Origin: JBHJHP01 sp042219825
GTDB lineage: Bacteria; Bacteroidota; Bacteroidia; Bacteroidales; UBA5342
Assembly (NCBI RefSeq): GCF_042219825.1
Contig: NZ_JBHJHQ010000008.1
Location: 186,001 to 250,000 of the forward strand
DNA length: 64,000 nucleotides
Reading direction: 5' to 3'
The first letter of the stretch is position 1, and the number at the start of each line of letters is the position of its first letter. A program made the position numbers and the translations under genes. The notes below the pieces were generated by a model that saw only the letters and a list, made by a program, of their open reading frames with translations, made no database searches and was not told where the DNA came from. Of this stretch, positions 24,644-32,564 are shown in pieces.

Positions 24644-26503
24644 TCAAACCACTTTTTTACCCAATAATTTTATGGTAAAATAAATGACAATTATCCCTGC
24701 TATCATTAACGGCAAAACAGGTATTCCTATTGCAGAAGGTATGGTTCCGAATAAAATTGCAATTAACCCAACGGTCAACGCATAAGGCATTTGTGACTTT
24801 ACATGGTTAATATGATGACATCCGCTTGCAAGCGAACTCATAATGGTCGTATCAGAAATCGGGGAACAATGGTCCCCCATAACAGAACCGGCCAAAACAA
24901 CAGAAACTACATTGGTAAAGATTGCCATGGTATGAACCGGATCAAGGCCGTCGTTGTGGCAGATCAGCCAGGTAGCCGGAAGGATTAACGGATACAAAAT
25001 GGCCATGGTTCCCCAGGATGAACCGGTTGAAAAGGCAACCAGAGCAGCCATTATAAATGTGATGGCAGGCATCAGCCAGGGTGCCAGTTTAAAATTGATG
25101 AGTACTTTAGAAATAAAAGTTGCAGTATGCAACTGAGTTGTTATTTCGGCCAGTGACCATGCCAGAACCAAAACGGTAATAGCCGGCAACATGCTTTTGA
25201 ATCCATCCAACAGGGCATCCATGGTTTTCTGAAGGGTAAGTATGCGCTGCCCAACCGAGAGAATTACAGCTACGATTACGCCCGCCAATGAAGACCACAA
25301 AAGTGCCACAAAGGAATCGGCCTCGCCGATAATTTCTGCAACCCGCTTAAAAAGAGACAGGTCGCTATGCCATATATCAGGATCAAAACCGGTTACAATC
25401 AATCCTGCTATGGTCCCAAGAATAATTACCATAACCGGAACGATACCGTTGATCCAATGGGTAGAATTTATGTGCTCCTTTTGATGACGAGATGTTTCAG
25501 TGTCCTTTCTGGCCATCTGCTCATACAGATGCATCACACCAAAATCTTTTCGCATTAAGATGATCATCAGAACAAAAATTACCGTGAACACAGGATAAAA
25601 AGAATATTTCAGTGAACTTAGAAAAATACTGTAGGCACTCTGGTCAATTCCAACCTGAATGAGCCCTTCTTTAATGTAGCTCAGTTCTGCACCTATCCAG
25701 GTAGTTACAAAGGCAATACTGGCAATTGGCGCTGCAGTAGAATCCACAATATAAGCCAGTTTTTCACGCGACACCTTTAGCCTGTCTGTAACCGGTCGCA
25801 TGGTATTCCCAACCACAAGCGTGTTGGCATAATCATCAAAAAATATGAATACACCCAAAAACCAGGTTATGAGCTGACCCGAACGCGGACTTTTTGCATA
25901 TTTTGCCAGCCGGTCCACCAGTCCCTGCATACCTCCATTTTTATGGATAATGCTGACCATGCCGCCGATCAGCATCGAAAAAATTATAATAGAAACATGG
26001 CCGCTATCTTTCAGAGCATCCACAAAATAAGTGTCAGCTGTAGAAAACAACCCTCTTTGCAAACCTGTCCACAAAGACATATCAGAATAATAATTGATAA
26101 TAAAGGCTCCGGAAAAAATTCCGAAAAACAGCGAAATATAAACCTCCTTGAATACCAGTGCCAAAAGAATGGCGATCAACGGAGGCAGTACAGAAAGCCA
26201 TAACGGCACCGGATTTACATCCACCAAAAAGCTTTGTGAGTGTGTCCGCAACCAAACTTTTTCATCTTCCTCAAAAACAATATCCCCTTTTGCTGTATTT
26301 CCTTCTACCTTCCAAGCTTCTTCAGCATCATTTATCCTGACAAGAATCGTAGTACCATCCAACGAATCATCCGAGAGTTTAAGTTTAACCGTTGCAGGAA
26401 TTCCCTCAATTACCGGCCATGGTTTATGAACGTCAACAATGTTTGTCGCGACCCCGGAAAATGAAAAAACGAAAAGAAAAAAGACCGCAAAAAGGTTCCT
26501 CAT
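24644..26503 (-). CDS. NhaC-family Na+/H+ antiporter with an N-terminal periplasmic domain
   Basis: 619 residues. Residues ~100-619 are a multi-span antiporter of the NhaC/Arg-Orn antiporter group (FFDDYANTLVVGNTMRPVTDRLKVSREKLAYIVDSTAAP, AFSTGSSWGTMAILYPL, GDHCSPISDTTIMSS). It expels Na+ in exchange for H+ or exchanges organic ions. Unlike classical NhaC, the protein begins with a cleavable-looking signal (MRNLFAVFFLFVFSFSGVA) and a ~75-residue beta-rich segment (PWPVIEGIPATVKLKLSDDSLDGTTILVRI) that would lie in the periplasm. Its start overlaps the kdsB stop by 4 bp, so it is co-transcribed with kdsB and probably dagK. Confidence 0.85.
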   Translation of the reverse strand: MRNLFAVFFLFVFSFSGVATNIVDVHKPWPVIEGIPATVKLKLSDDSLDGTTILVRINDAEEAWKVEGNTAKGDIVFEEDEKVWLRTHSQSFLVDVNPVPLWLSVLPPLIAILLALVFKEVYISLFFGIFSGAFIINYYSDMSLWTGLQRGLFSTADTYFVDALKDSGHVSIIIFSMLIGGMVSIIHKNGGMQGLVDRLAKYAKSPRSGQLITWFLGVFIFFDDYANTLVVGNTMRPVTDRLKVSREKLAYIVDSTAAPIASIAFVTTWIGAELSYIKEGLIQVGIDQSAYSIFLSSLKYSFYPVFTVIFVLMIILMRKDFGVMHLYEQMARKDTETSRHQKEHINSTHWINGIVPVMVIILGTIAGLIVTGFDPDIWHSDLSLFKRVAEIIGEADSFVALLWSSLAGVIVAVILSVGQRILTLQKTMDALLDGFKSMLPAITVLVLAWSLAEITTQLHTATFISKVLINFKLAPWLMPAITFIMAALVAFSTGSSWGTMAILYPLILPATWLICHNDGLDPVHTMAIFTNVVSVVLAGSVMGDHCSPISDTTIMSSLASGCHHINHVKSQMPYALTVGLIAILFGTIPSAIGIPVLPLMIAGIIVIYFTIKLLGKKVV

Positions 26504-27267
26504 AGCAAGCGTACATCAGGTTGATTATTGACTTTTTCGAGGTCTTCGGGCGTATCAATGCCCATGCTTTGATGGTGGGTTATCCCGGCTTTAATTCTAA
26601 AGCCATATTCCAGCCAGCGAAGTTGCTCCAGTGACTCAGCAATTTCAAGCGGTGTTTGTTGCAAACGTGTTATTTTTTCAAGAATATCAGTTCTATACGC
26701 ATACATTCCTATGTGCATGTAATAGGTATGATTAAACAACCATTCTTTCCTGTCTAATCCACGTTGATATGGCACAACAGAACGACTGAAATAAAGGGCA
26801 TTCCCATTTTCACCCCGTACCAGCTTAACTTTATTCGGATCGAATAACACCTCATATCCTTCATCTACATTAAATGGTTTGGCCAATGTCGCAATCTCGC
26901 ATTCCGGATCCTTAAAAAAACCTACCAAAGTCAAAATCTGTTCTTCCTCAATAAACGGCTCATCACCCTGAATATTTATCACCACATCCACCACCTCTCC
27001 TTCGCGCTGCATGTATTTACGAACAGCTTCCTGACACCGGTCTGTACCACTTTTATGCCGTTCTGATGTCATCACCACACGTCCACCAAAATCCTCTACC
27101 GCCTCAAAAATGCGCATATCGTCTGTAGCAACCACAGCAGGAAAACCGGACTCAACAGCTTTTTCATATACCCGTTGTACCATCGGCTTACCGGCAATAA
27201 GCGCCAAAGGTTTACCCGGAAATCGGGTTGATGCGTATCTGGATGGAATAACGATAAGAATATTCAT
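26500..27267 (-). CDS. kdsB: 3-deoxy-manno-octulosonate cytidylyltransferase
   Basis: 255 residues, full family length. Activates Kdo with CTP to CMP-Kdo for the LPS inner core. N-terminal nucleotide-binding motif IPSRYASTRFPGKPLALIAGKPM. VINIQGDEPFIEEEQI supplies the Mg2+ Asp. The end EYGFRIKAGITHHQSMGIDTPEDLEKV is typical. The ATG lies 35 bp after the dagK stop, and the 3' end overlaps nhaC. Confidence 0.95.
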   Translation of the reverse strand: MNILIVIPSRYASTRFPGKPLALIAGKPMVQRVYEKAVESGFPAVVATDDMRIFEAVEDFGGRVVMTSERHKSGTDRCQEAVRKYMQREGEVVDVVINIQGDEPFIEEEQILTLVGFFKDPECEIATLAKPFNVDEGYEVLFDPNKVKLVRGENGNALYFSRSVVPYQRGLDRKEWLFNHTYYMHIGMYAYRTDILEKITRLQQTPLEIAESLEQLRWLEYGFRIKAGITHHQSMGIDTPEDLEKVNNQPDVRLL

Positions 27268-27302
27268 GTTTATCTGGATTATTATTTCAAAAATACGCAG
27301 AT

Positions 27303-28274
27303 TTAGTGACTTTTCAATTTTTGCTTCAGGTATTTGTCACTTCCGCAATACACACTGATTCCTTTGGGTATAAGGGATATGGTAAAATTAGATTCCCCCA
27401 GCTGCTCGCCATCCACCTCTCCGGGTATCATACGGCGCGATTCAATGCGTACCTCTCTACCGCAAGTAGTCAGCACATGCGGATCTTTTAAAAACGATCC
27501 ATTATATAATCCGCGGAGGTTTTTCAGAATGCCCCAGACTCCAATCTTCCGAATCAGTGTCATGTTAAATTCACCGTTGTCGGGAACTGCATCCGGAGCC
27601 TGCATCATTCCGCCTCCATTAAATTTACCAATGCCAATACTGACGGTAAAGATTGTTTCATTAAAACGCTGCCCGTCAACCTCGAACCGCATCATACATG
27701 TTTTATATTTGAGGTAACTGAAAGCCAGGCTCCATAAATACAACCATTTCCCCGACCAACCTTTATCCTTCATGGAATTTACCTTGTCTGCCACAACTGC
27801 ATCATAACCAAATCCGGCCATGTTGGCAAAAAACCTGGTTTCTGTCGACCCGTTTTTACCCCACGTTACCATCCCTACATCCTGAAGAACAAGATTATCC
27901 TGCCGGATCACCTCAATAGATTTTTTGTAATCGTTGGGAATGTCAAATGTCCTGATCCAGTCGTTTCCTGTTCCAACCGGAATCATTGCGAGGCTAACAT
28001 CATGGGCGCCTTTCACATTTACGCTCATAATACCATTTAATGCCTCATTCAATGATCCGTCGCCACCGATAATTATAAACCTTTTTTGACCCGACTTTAC
28101 TGCATCACGGGCCAGTTCAATTGTATGTCCCCTATAGTTGGATTCGGCATATTCAAAATCAAAATTATACCTTTTAAGGAGGTTTAAAATCTTTTCTTTA
28201 TCCTTTTCGCCACGGCGGGCGCCTGCATGAGGATTAAGAATGACAAACCACTTATGGTGTAATGGGGTTGACAT
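27303..28274 (-). CDS. Diacylglycerol/lipid kinase family protein
   Basis: 323 residues of the DagK/YegS catalytic family. Visible motifs are NPHAGARRG, the nucleotide-binding IIGGDGSLNEALNGI and PVGTGNDWIRTF. C-terminal strands (EVRIESRRMIPGEVDGEQLGESNFTISLIPKGISVY) complete the fold. Likely phosphorylates diacylglycerol or a related lipid at the inner membrane face. First gene of the dagK-kdsB-nhaC unit. Confidence 0.88.
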   Translation of the reverse strand: MSTPLHHKWFVILNPHAGARRGEKDKEKILNLLKRYNFDFEYAESNYRGHTIELARDAVKSGQKRFIIIGGDGSLNEALNGIMSVNVKGAHDVSLAMIPVGTGNDWIRTFDIPNDYKKSIEVIRQDNLVLQDVGMVTWGKNGSTETRFFANMAGFGYDAVVADKVNSMKDKGWSGKWLYLWSLAFSYLKYKTCMMRFEVDGQRFNETIFTVSIGIGKFNGGGMMQAPDAVPDNGEFNMTLIRKIGVWGILKNLRGLYNGSFLKDPHVLTTCGREVRIESRRMIPGEVDGEQLGESNFTISLIPKGISVYCGSDKYLKQKLKSH

Positions 28275-28358
28275 AAGGCTTAAAAATATAATTTAATTAT
28301 GAATTAGAAATGTCCAATGACGAATTATTTTACCACACATAATATTATCTGTTTTTTG

Positions 28359-28366
28359 TACTTTTG
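28359..28366 (+). promoter_or_regulatory. -7 promoter box of the MNT/HEPN pair
   Basis: TACTTTTG matches TAnnTTTG and ends only 7 bp before the GTG at 28374, so the transcript would be leaderless or nearly so. Confidence 0.5.
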
Positions 28367-28373
28367 AAATATC

Positions 28374-28688
28374 GTGAAAACAAAAACTGAAATATTGAAA
28401 TTTTTAACTGATAATGAAAGGTATTTTTCAGAGACCTTTGGCATAGTCAGAATTGGTTTATTTGGATCTTATCAAAGAGGAGATCAAACTGAAACCAGTG
28501 ATATTGATTTACTTGTTGAATTTGAACATAATACCCCTGATCTGTTTGACAAAAAAATAGAACTTAAAGAGTTTATAAAACAAAGTCTGGAATTGAATGC
28601 AGACATCTGCCGCGAAAAGTATATAAAAAAAAACATTCAGACTTCAGTTTTACAAGAGACGCAATATGCATATAAAAGATCGTCATAA
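28374..28688 (+). CDS. mntA: MNT-domain nucleotidyltransferase antitoxin
   Basis: 104 residues. The minimal nucleotidyltransferase signature GSx10DxD is intact (GSYQRGDQTETSDIDLLVEF), with the third acidic residue plausible in LELNADICRE. In characterised MntA-HepT pairs the antitoxin adds AMP groups to a Tyr of the HEPN toxin and inactivates it. The start codon is GTG, and no later Met gives a full fold. The gene overlaps the toxin start by 23 bp. Gene symbol by family analogy. Confidence 0.85.
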   Translation: MKTKTEILKFLTDNERYFSETFGIVRIGLFGSYQRGDQTETSDIDLLVEFEHNTPDLFDKKIELKEFIKQSLELNADICREKYIKKNIQTSVLQETQYAYKRSS

Positions 28689-28998
28689 ACTTGAAAATAT
28701 TCTTGATGCCATTGAGTAAATCGAAGCTTATTCTTTAAAATTCAGAGATGCGGATGAATTTAATGCGCAAAATTTAGAATTTGATGCCACTATGATGAAT
28801 TTTGTTGTTATTGGGGAAATGGTTTCAAAATTATCTGATAAGTTTATTGAAGCTCATGCCCAATTAGAGTGGCATAATATCAAAAGCTTTAGAAATATTG
28901 CAGCCCATAATTATTTTGGTATTGATGCTGAAGAAGTTTGGCAAATAATACACAATAAGATACCGGACCTTAAAAACTATATTAAAAGTACGATATAA
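28666..28998 (+). pseudogene. hepT: HEPN (DUF86/HepT) toxin interrupted by a nonsense codon
   Basis: Reading from ATG 28666 gives a 110-residue DUF86-type HEPN protein with an in-frame TAA at 28717-28719 (codon 18), inside ILDAIE*IEAYS. The remainder is collinear and undamaged, including the RNase/AMPylation motif Rx4HxY (RNIAAHNYF). One base change from AAA or CAA would explain it. A downstream ATG (28792) could give a 68-residue fragment that lacks the first helices. So the toxin is probably dead while the antitoxin is intact. A sequencing error is the main alternative. Confidence 0.75.
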
Positions 28999-29004
28999 GA
29001 AAAA

Positions 29005-29028
29005 AACGGACCGCAAATGCGATCCGTT
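29005..29028 (-). terminator. Terminator of lpdA (shared hairpin family)
   Basis: AACGGA pairs with TCCGTT and, inside a C-A mismatch, CGCA pairs with TGCG around an AA loop. On the minus strand the stem is followed by TTTTTTTCTT, a strong terminator for lpdA. Outer bases 28993-28999 and 29029-29035 (ATATAAG / CTTATAT) extend it and may stop the HEPN transcript too. The core resembles the hairpin at 21898. Confidence 0.7.
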
Positions 29029-29084
29029 CTTATATATCTGAGATATTAATTCTCTCTAATTCCTAATTGTACATTCACAACTGA

Positions 29085-30452
29085 TTATTTGTGCCCGAAG
29101 GCAAATACTGTTTCTCTGAAAATCTCAGAAACAGTTGGATGTGGGAAAATAACTTCTTCCAGTTCTTTCAGGGTCAGTTCAGTTTCAATAGCCATACATG
29201 CGCCGTAAATCATTTCAGAACTCGGATTACCAATCATATGAACACCAAGCACTTCACCATATTTCTTTCCTACTAATACTTTGCATAAACCGTTAAAACC
29301 TTCGTTTTCCACAATAAAACGACCGGCATACGTCATCGGAAGCTTTTTCACATCATATTCAATCCCTTTCTTCTTGGCTTCGTCTTCTGTAAGACCAACA
29401 GCAGAAATTTCCGGATCGGTATAAACAACCGCAGGAATCGCGTTATAACGCATTACATCTTCCCTTCCACTCAGGTTATTTACAACCACCTCTCCTTCGC
29501 GGTAAGCGGTATGAGCCAATTGTGAAAATCCGGTTACATCGCCAGCAGCAAATACACCCGGCACGTTGGTACGCATTTTATTATCTACCTTAATACCGCC
29601 ACGTTCAACTTCTACGCCAAGATTCTCCAGGCCAAATCCCTGAACATTGGCTTTACGGCCAACAGAAAGCAAAATCTTATCCGCAGATACTTTCTGCTCT
29701 TTTCCGTCTTTATCTGTAAAAATGACTTCGTTGCCCTTAACCTCCGTCACCTTGCTTTCCAGATGGAATTCAATGCCATTCTTTTCGTATTCTTTCTGCA
29801 ACATGCTGCTCAGTTCTCCATCCATCGGACCCAGAATTTTGGGTAACATCTCAATGACTGTTACTTTTGTACCAATGGTATTAAAGAAACAACCGAACTC
29901 CATCCCAATAACGCCACCACCGATGATCACCAGAGATTCCGGACGTTCCTGAAGTTCAAGAATTTCGCGGTTGGTAAGGATAATATCAGATACGCCATCC
30001 ACACCTTTGATTGGCGGAATAAAAGCCTCTGATCCTGTACTGATCATAATATTTTTTGCCTGATAATCCGTGCCGTCAGATTCAATATTAAAGGCATCGC
30101 CGCTTTTCCCTTTTATGTTGGCAAATGCTTTAATCACGTCAACTTTATTGGCTTTCATTTTGAACCCAACTCCGCCAACAAGTTTCTTTACAACTTTCTG
30201 CTTTCTTTTGTAAAGCGTTTCATAATTAAAGCTCACCTCACTGGTCTCAATGCCGAATTTCTTACCTTCCAGCGCTTTATGATAAAGCTTTGCACTGTAA
30301 AGCATTGTTTTGGTGGGGATACATCCTTCATTCAGACAGACACCACCTAATTCACGTTTTTCAAACAGAATAACTTTAAGGCCTTTTTCTCCGGCTCTTT
30401 CAGCGGCATCATAACCGGCCGGACCACCTCCGATAATTGCTAAATCGTACAT
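29085..30452 (-). CDS. lpdA: Dihydrolipoyl dehydrogenase
   Basis: 455 residues, the E3 flavoprotein of 2-oxoacid dehydrogenase and glycine cleavage complexes; it reoxidises lipoamide with NAD+. FAD motif GGGPAGYDAAERAGEKG. Redox-active disulfide C39-C44 in GGVCLNEGCIPTK. NAD motif VIIGGGVIGMEFGCFF. C-terminal catalytic HPTVSE. No other dehydrogenase subunit is nearby. Monocistronic with a strong terminator. Confidence 0.95.
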   Translation of the reverse strand: MYDLAIIGGGPAGYDAAERAGEKGLKVILFEKRELGGVCLNEGCIPTKTMLYSAKLYHKALEGKKFGIETSEVSFNYETLYKRKQKVVKKLVGGVGFKMKANKVDVIKAFANIKGKSGDAFNIESDGTDYQAKNIMISTGSEAFIPPIKGVDGVSDIILTNREILELQERPESLVIIGGGVIGMEFGCFFNTIGTKVTVIEMLPKILGPMDGELSSMLQKEYEKNGIEFHLESKVTEVKGNEVIFTDKDGKEQKVSADKILLSVGRKANVQGFGLENLGVEVERGGIKVDNKMRTNVPGVFAAGDVTGFSQLAHTAYREGEVVVNNLSGREDVMRYNAIPAVVYTDPEISAVGLTEDEAKKKGIEYDVKKLPMTYAGRFIVENEGFNGLCKVLVGKKYGEVLGVHMIGNPSSEMIYGACMAIETELTLKELEEVIFPHPTVSEIFRETVFAFGHK

Positions 30453-30569
30453 ATAAAATTTTTTATCTTAAAAACAGAACCATTAATGTATTGTTCAATG
30501 AAATATAAGCTATTGCACTTAAAAATTACCTTATCTAAAATTAGTTACCTGATAGCTACAGGAACGTAA

Positions 30570-30902
30570 TTATTTAGAAAATTCGCCTCCTCTGAAACTA
30601 ACATAAAGTTCGATGAGTGCCGTAAGCAAAACAAAAACGCTCCAACTGTTACTGCCGCGATACATTAAAACTGCCGAAAAGATGAGTGACATACCGCTAA
30701 AGATCTGAATCTGCAATAAACGACCACGTATTTTTGTCCGGTTCAGAATAAAACTGAAAACCCGGGACAACGTAAATAAACACGCACCTGCAAGGTACGC
30801 ATAACTCGCGGTCTGATAATTCGAAATCTTTAGTAAGATGCCGGCTAAAACTAAAAGTGTTGAAAAATAAAAGAGGTTATTGTTGAGCTTTTGCTTGTTC
30901 AT
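30570..30902 (-). CDS. Small membrane protein of unknown function
   Basis: 110 residues with four hydrophobic segments (LFYFSTLLVLAGILL, ASYAYLAGACLFTLSRVFSF, LLQIQIFSGMSLIFSAVLMY, WSVFVLLTALIELYVSF) and a basic N-terminus, so a four-span inner-membrane protein. No family recognised. It starts 8 bp after the DivIC/FtsB gene and is co-transcribed with it, which hints at a cell envelope role (inference). Confidence 0.65.
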   Translation of the reverse strand: MNKQKLNNNLFYFSTLLVLAGILLKISNYQTASYAYLAGACLFTLSRVFSFILNRTKIRGRLLQIQIFSGMSLIFSAVLMYRGSNSWSVFVLLTALIELYVSFRGGEFSK

Positions 30903-30910
30903 ACGCCATA

Positions 30911-31237
30911 TTAATCTTCAATTACCAGGTAAATATCCTCATTTTTCTTCTTCATCAGATATTGTTCCCTGGCAAATTTTTCCAGTGTTTCCTTATCGCC
31001 TTTCAACTCATTCAACATTCGTGTGTTCTCATCAATTTCATTAATGTAATGTTGCTTTTCCTTCTCAAGCTGATTCAGCTTTTGGTTATTTTTAACCCTG
31101 CTGACAAGATTGTATTGATCAAAAAACACAATCCAGACAATAAAAAAAGCAGTTGTAAGAACAAATTTATTCTTTACAAACGGAAATATGCGTATAAAAA
31201 AATCTTTTACACTCATGGTAATCATTTCATCACTCAT
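30911..31237 (-). CDS. FtsB/DivIC-type septum formation initiator
   Basis: 108 residues. One membrane span (NKFVLTTAFFIVWIVFFDQ) is followed by a coiled coil (RVKNNQKLNQLEKEKQHYINEIDENTRMLNELKGDKETLEKFAREQYLM) and a short tail. ETLEKFAREQYLMKKKNEDIYLV is the conserved end of this family. It acts in the divisome, bridging early and late cell-division proteins. First gene of a two-gene unit. Confidence 0.88.
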   Translation of the reverse strand: MSDEMITMSVKDFFIRIFPFVKNKFVLTTAFFIVWIVFFDQYNLVSRVKNNQKLNQLEKEKQHYINEIDENTRMLNELKGDKETLEKFAREQYLMKKKNEDIYLVIED

Positions 31238-31302
31238 GCAAATTTATTTTAATCGTTATGTAATACCATATATAACGACCGGAACTTATAAACAATTTTT
31301 CC

Positions 31303-31310
31303 TACTTTTG
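31303..31310 (+). promoter_or_regulatory. -7 promoter box of the DUF5063 operon
   Basis: TACTTTTG matches TAnnTTTG and lies 24 bp upstream of the ATG at 31335. No clear -33 element was seen. Confidence 0.5.
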
Positions 31311-31334
31311 TGAAAATTTTTCAACAACACTTCA

Positions 31335-31964
31335 ATGGATGATGTTTTTGAACATATTGTTTATTCAAAGGATGTAGTAGAGTTTGTTACAGTCGCAAAC
31401 CAGTTCTGTTTGTTCGTGGAACAATCGTCTACACAATCGGCAGATGAGTTTGTGGATAAAGTCGTAAAAATACTTCCATTACTCTATCTTAAGGGCACAA
31501 TGCTGCCAAAGGTTGATCGCGAATTTGAGGATCCGCTTGAACGCATTGTAACGGAAGAGGACTATATGGCTATCCGCGACTTTATTGAATATTTACTGGG
31601 AAAAAGCGATGTCTACCTCGAGGTTTTTCATCCTGAAATAAAATACAGCGATGCCCCGGTTAGGGTAAATATTTCGGAAGATATTGCCGATATTTACCAG
31701 GATATTAAAGATTTCATATCGTTGTACCAGATGGGATCAACAGAAATAATGAACGACGCACTGGCCGAAGTTGTTGATAATTTCAGAGAATACTGGGGAC
31801 AGAAACTGGTAAATGTACTCCGGGCCCTCCACAACCTGAACTATAGTGAAGAACGCATTGAATCGATAGAAGAAGAGGACGACTTTTATAAACGTACTGA
31901 CGTTAGCAGAAGCTTCGTCGCCAAACGACAGAACGAGTGGCGAAATGAAGAGGAGGATTTTTAA
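31335..31964 (+). CDS. DUF5063 family protein
   Basis: 209 residues, soluble, acidic and helical, with no signal. The N-terminus DDVFEHIVYSKDVVEFVTVANQFCLFVEQ and the tail FYKRTDVSRSFVAKRQNEWRNEEEDF match the Bacteroidota DUF5063 family, which has no known function that I can name. It ends 3 bp before the exonuclease gene, a conserved-looking pairing that suggests a joint nucleic-acid role. Confidence 0.75.
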   Translation: MDDVFEHIVYSKDVVEFVTVANQFCLFVEQSSTQSADEFVDKVVKILPLLYLKGTMLPKVDREFEDPLERIVTEEDYMAIRDFIEYLLGKSDVYLEVFHPEIKYSDAPVRVNISEDIADIYQDIKDFISLYQMGSTEIMNDALAEVVDNFREYWGQKLVNVLRALHNLNYSEERIESIEEEDDFYKRTDVSRSFVAKRQNEWRNEEEDF

Positions 31965-31967
31965 CAG

Positions 31968-32564
31968 ATGACTTATCCTGATAGTATTACAAAAGAAGAG
32001 TTAAGCAACCTGCCATTATGTGGCTTTGAAGGGAAAGTAGTTGTTGTAGATAACCAGTATCAGATTACTGAAGCACTGGAGCATCTTCAGCGGCACGATT
32101 TTATAGGTTTCGATTCTGAAACCAAACCATCGTTTAAAAAAGGTGTGATTAATGATGTCAGCCTGATCCAGTTATCAACACACAATACGTGTTATCTTTT
32201 CCGGCTCAATATGACAGGCCTCACAGACGAGCTTCGTGCGCTGATAGAAAATGATCATATCACCAAGATCGGATTATCGTTAAAAGATGATATTCGGGGA
32301 TTACGCCGTCTGACGGATTTAAAGCCACGGGGATTTATCGATCTTCAGGAAAAAGTTGCAGACTATGGAATTGATGACCGCAGTCTGAAAAAAATAGCGG
32401 GTATCGTGCTTAACAAGCGTATCTCAAAAAAACAACGTCTTACCAACTGGGAAAGCGAAATACTAACAGAGGCTCAACAAAGGTATGCAGCTACCGATGC
32501 CTGGATCTGCCTCGAAATCTACAAAGAACTCATCAGCACCGAAGAATATGAGCAATTACGCTAA
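31968..32564 (+). CDS. DEDDy 3'-5' exonuclease
   Basis: 198 residues. Exo I: FIGFDSETKPSFKKG (Asp and Glu metal ligands). Exo II: TKIGLSLKDDIRGL. Exo III: YAATDAWICLEIY (YxxxD, the DEDDy type). It is a single-domain enzyme like the exonuclease part of RNase D or WRN, without HRDC domains, so RNA or DNA trimming cannot be told apart. It overlaps rlmI by 17 bp. Confidence 0.9.
   Translation: MTYPDSITKEELSNLPLCGFEGKVVVVDNQYQITEALEHLQRHDFIGFDSETKPSFKKGVINDVSLIQLSTHNTCYLFRLNMTGLTDELRALIENDHITKIGLSLKDDIRGLRRLTDLKPRGFIDLQEKVADYGIDDRSLKKIAGIVLNKRISKKQRLTNWESEILTEAQQRYAATDAWICLEIYKELISTEEYEQLR

Noticed and set aside
32485..32547. Upstream ATG for rlmI
   Set aside because: It would add 21 residues translated from the exonuclease coding region; the PUA domain begins at 32548.
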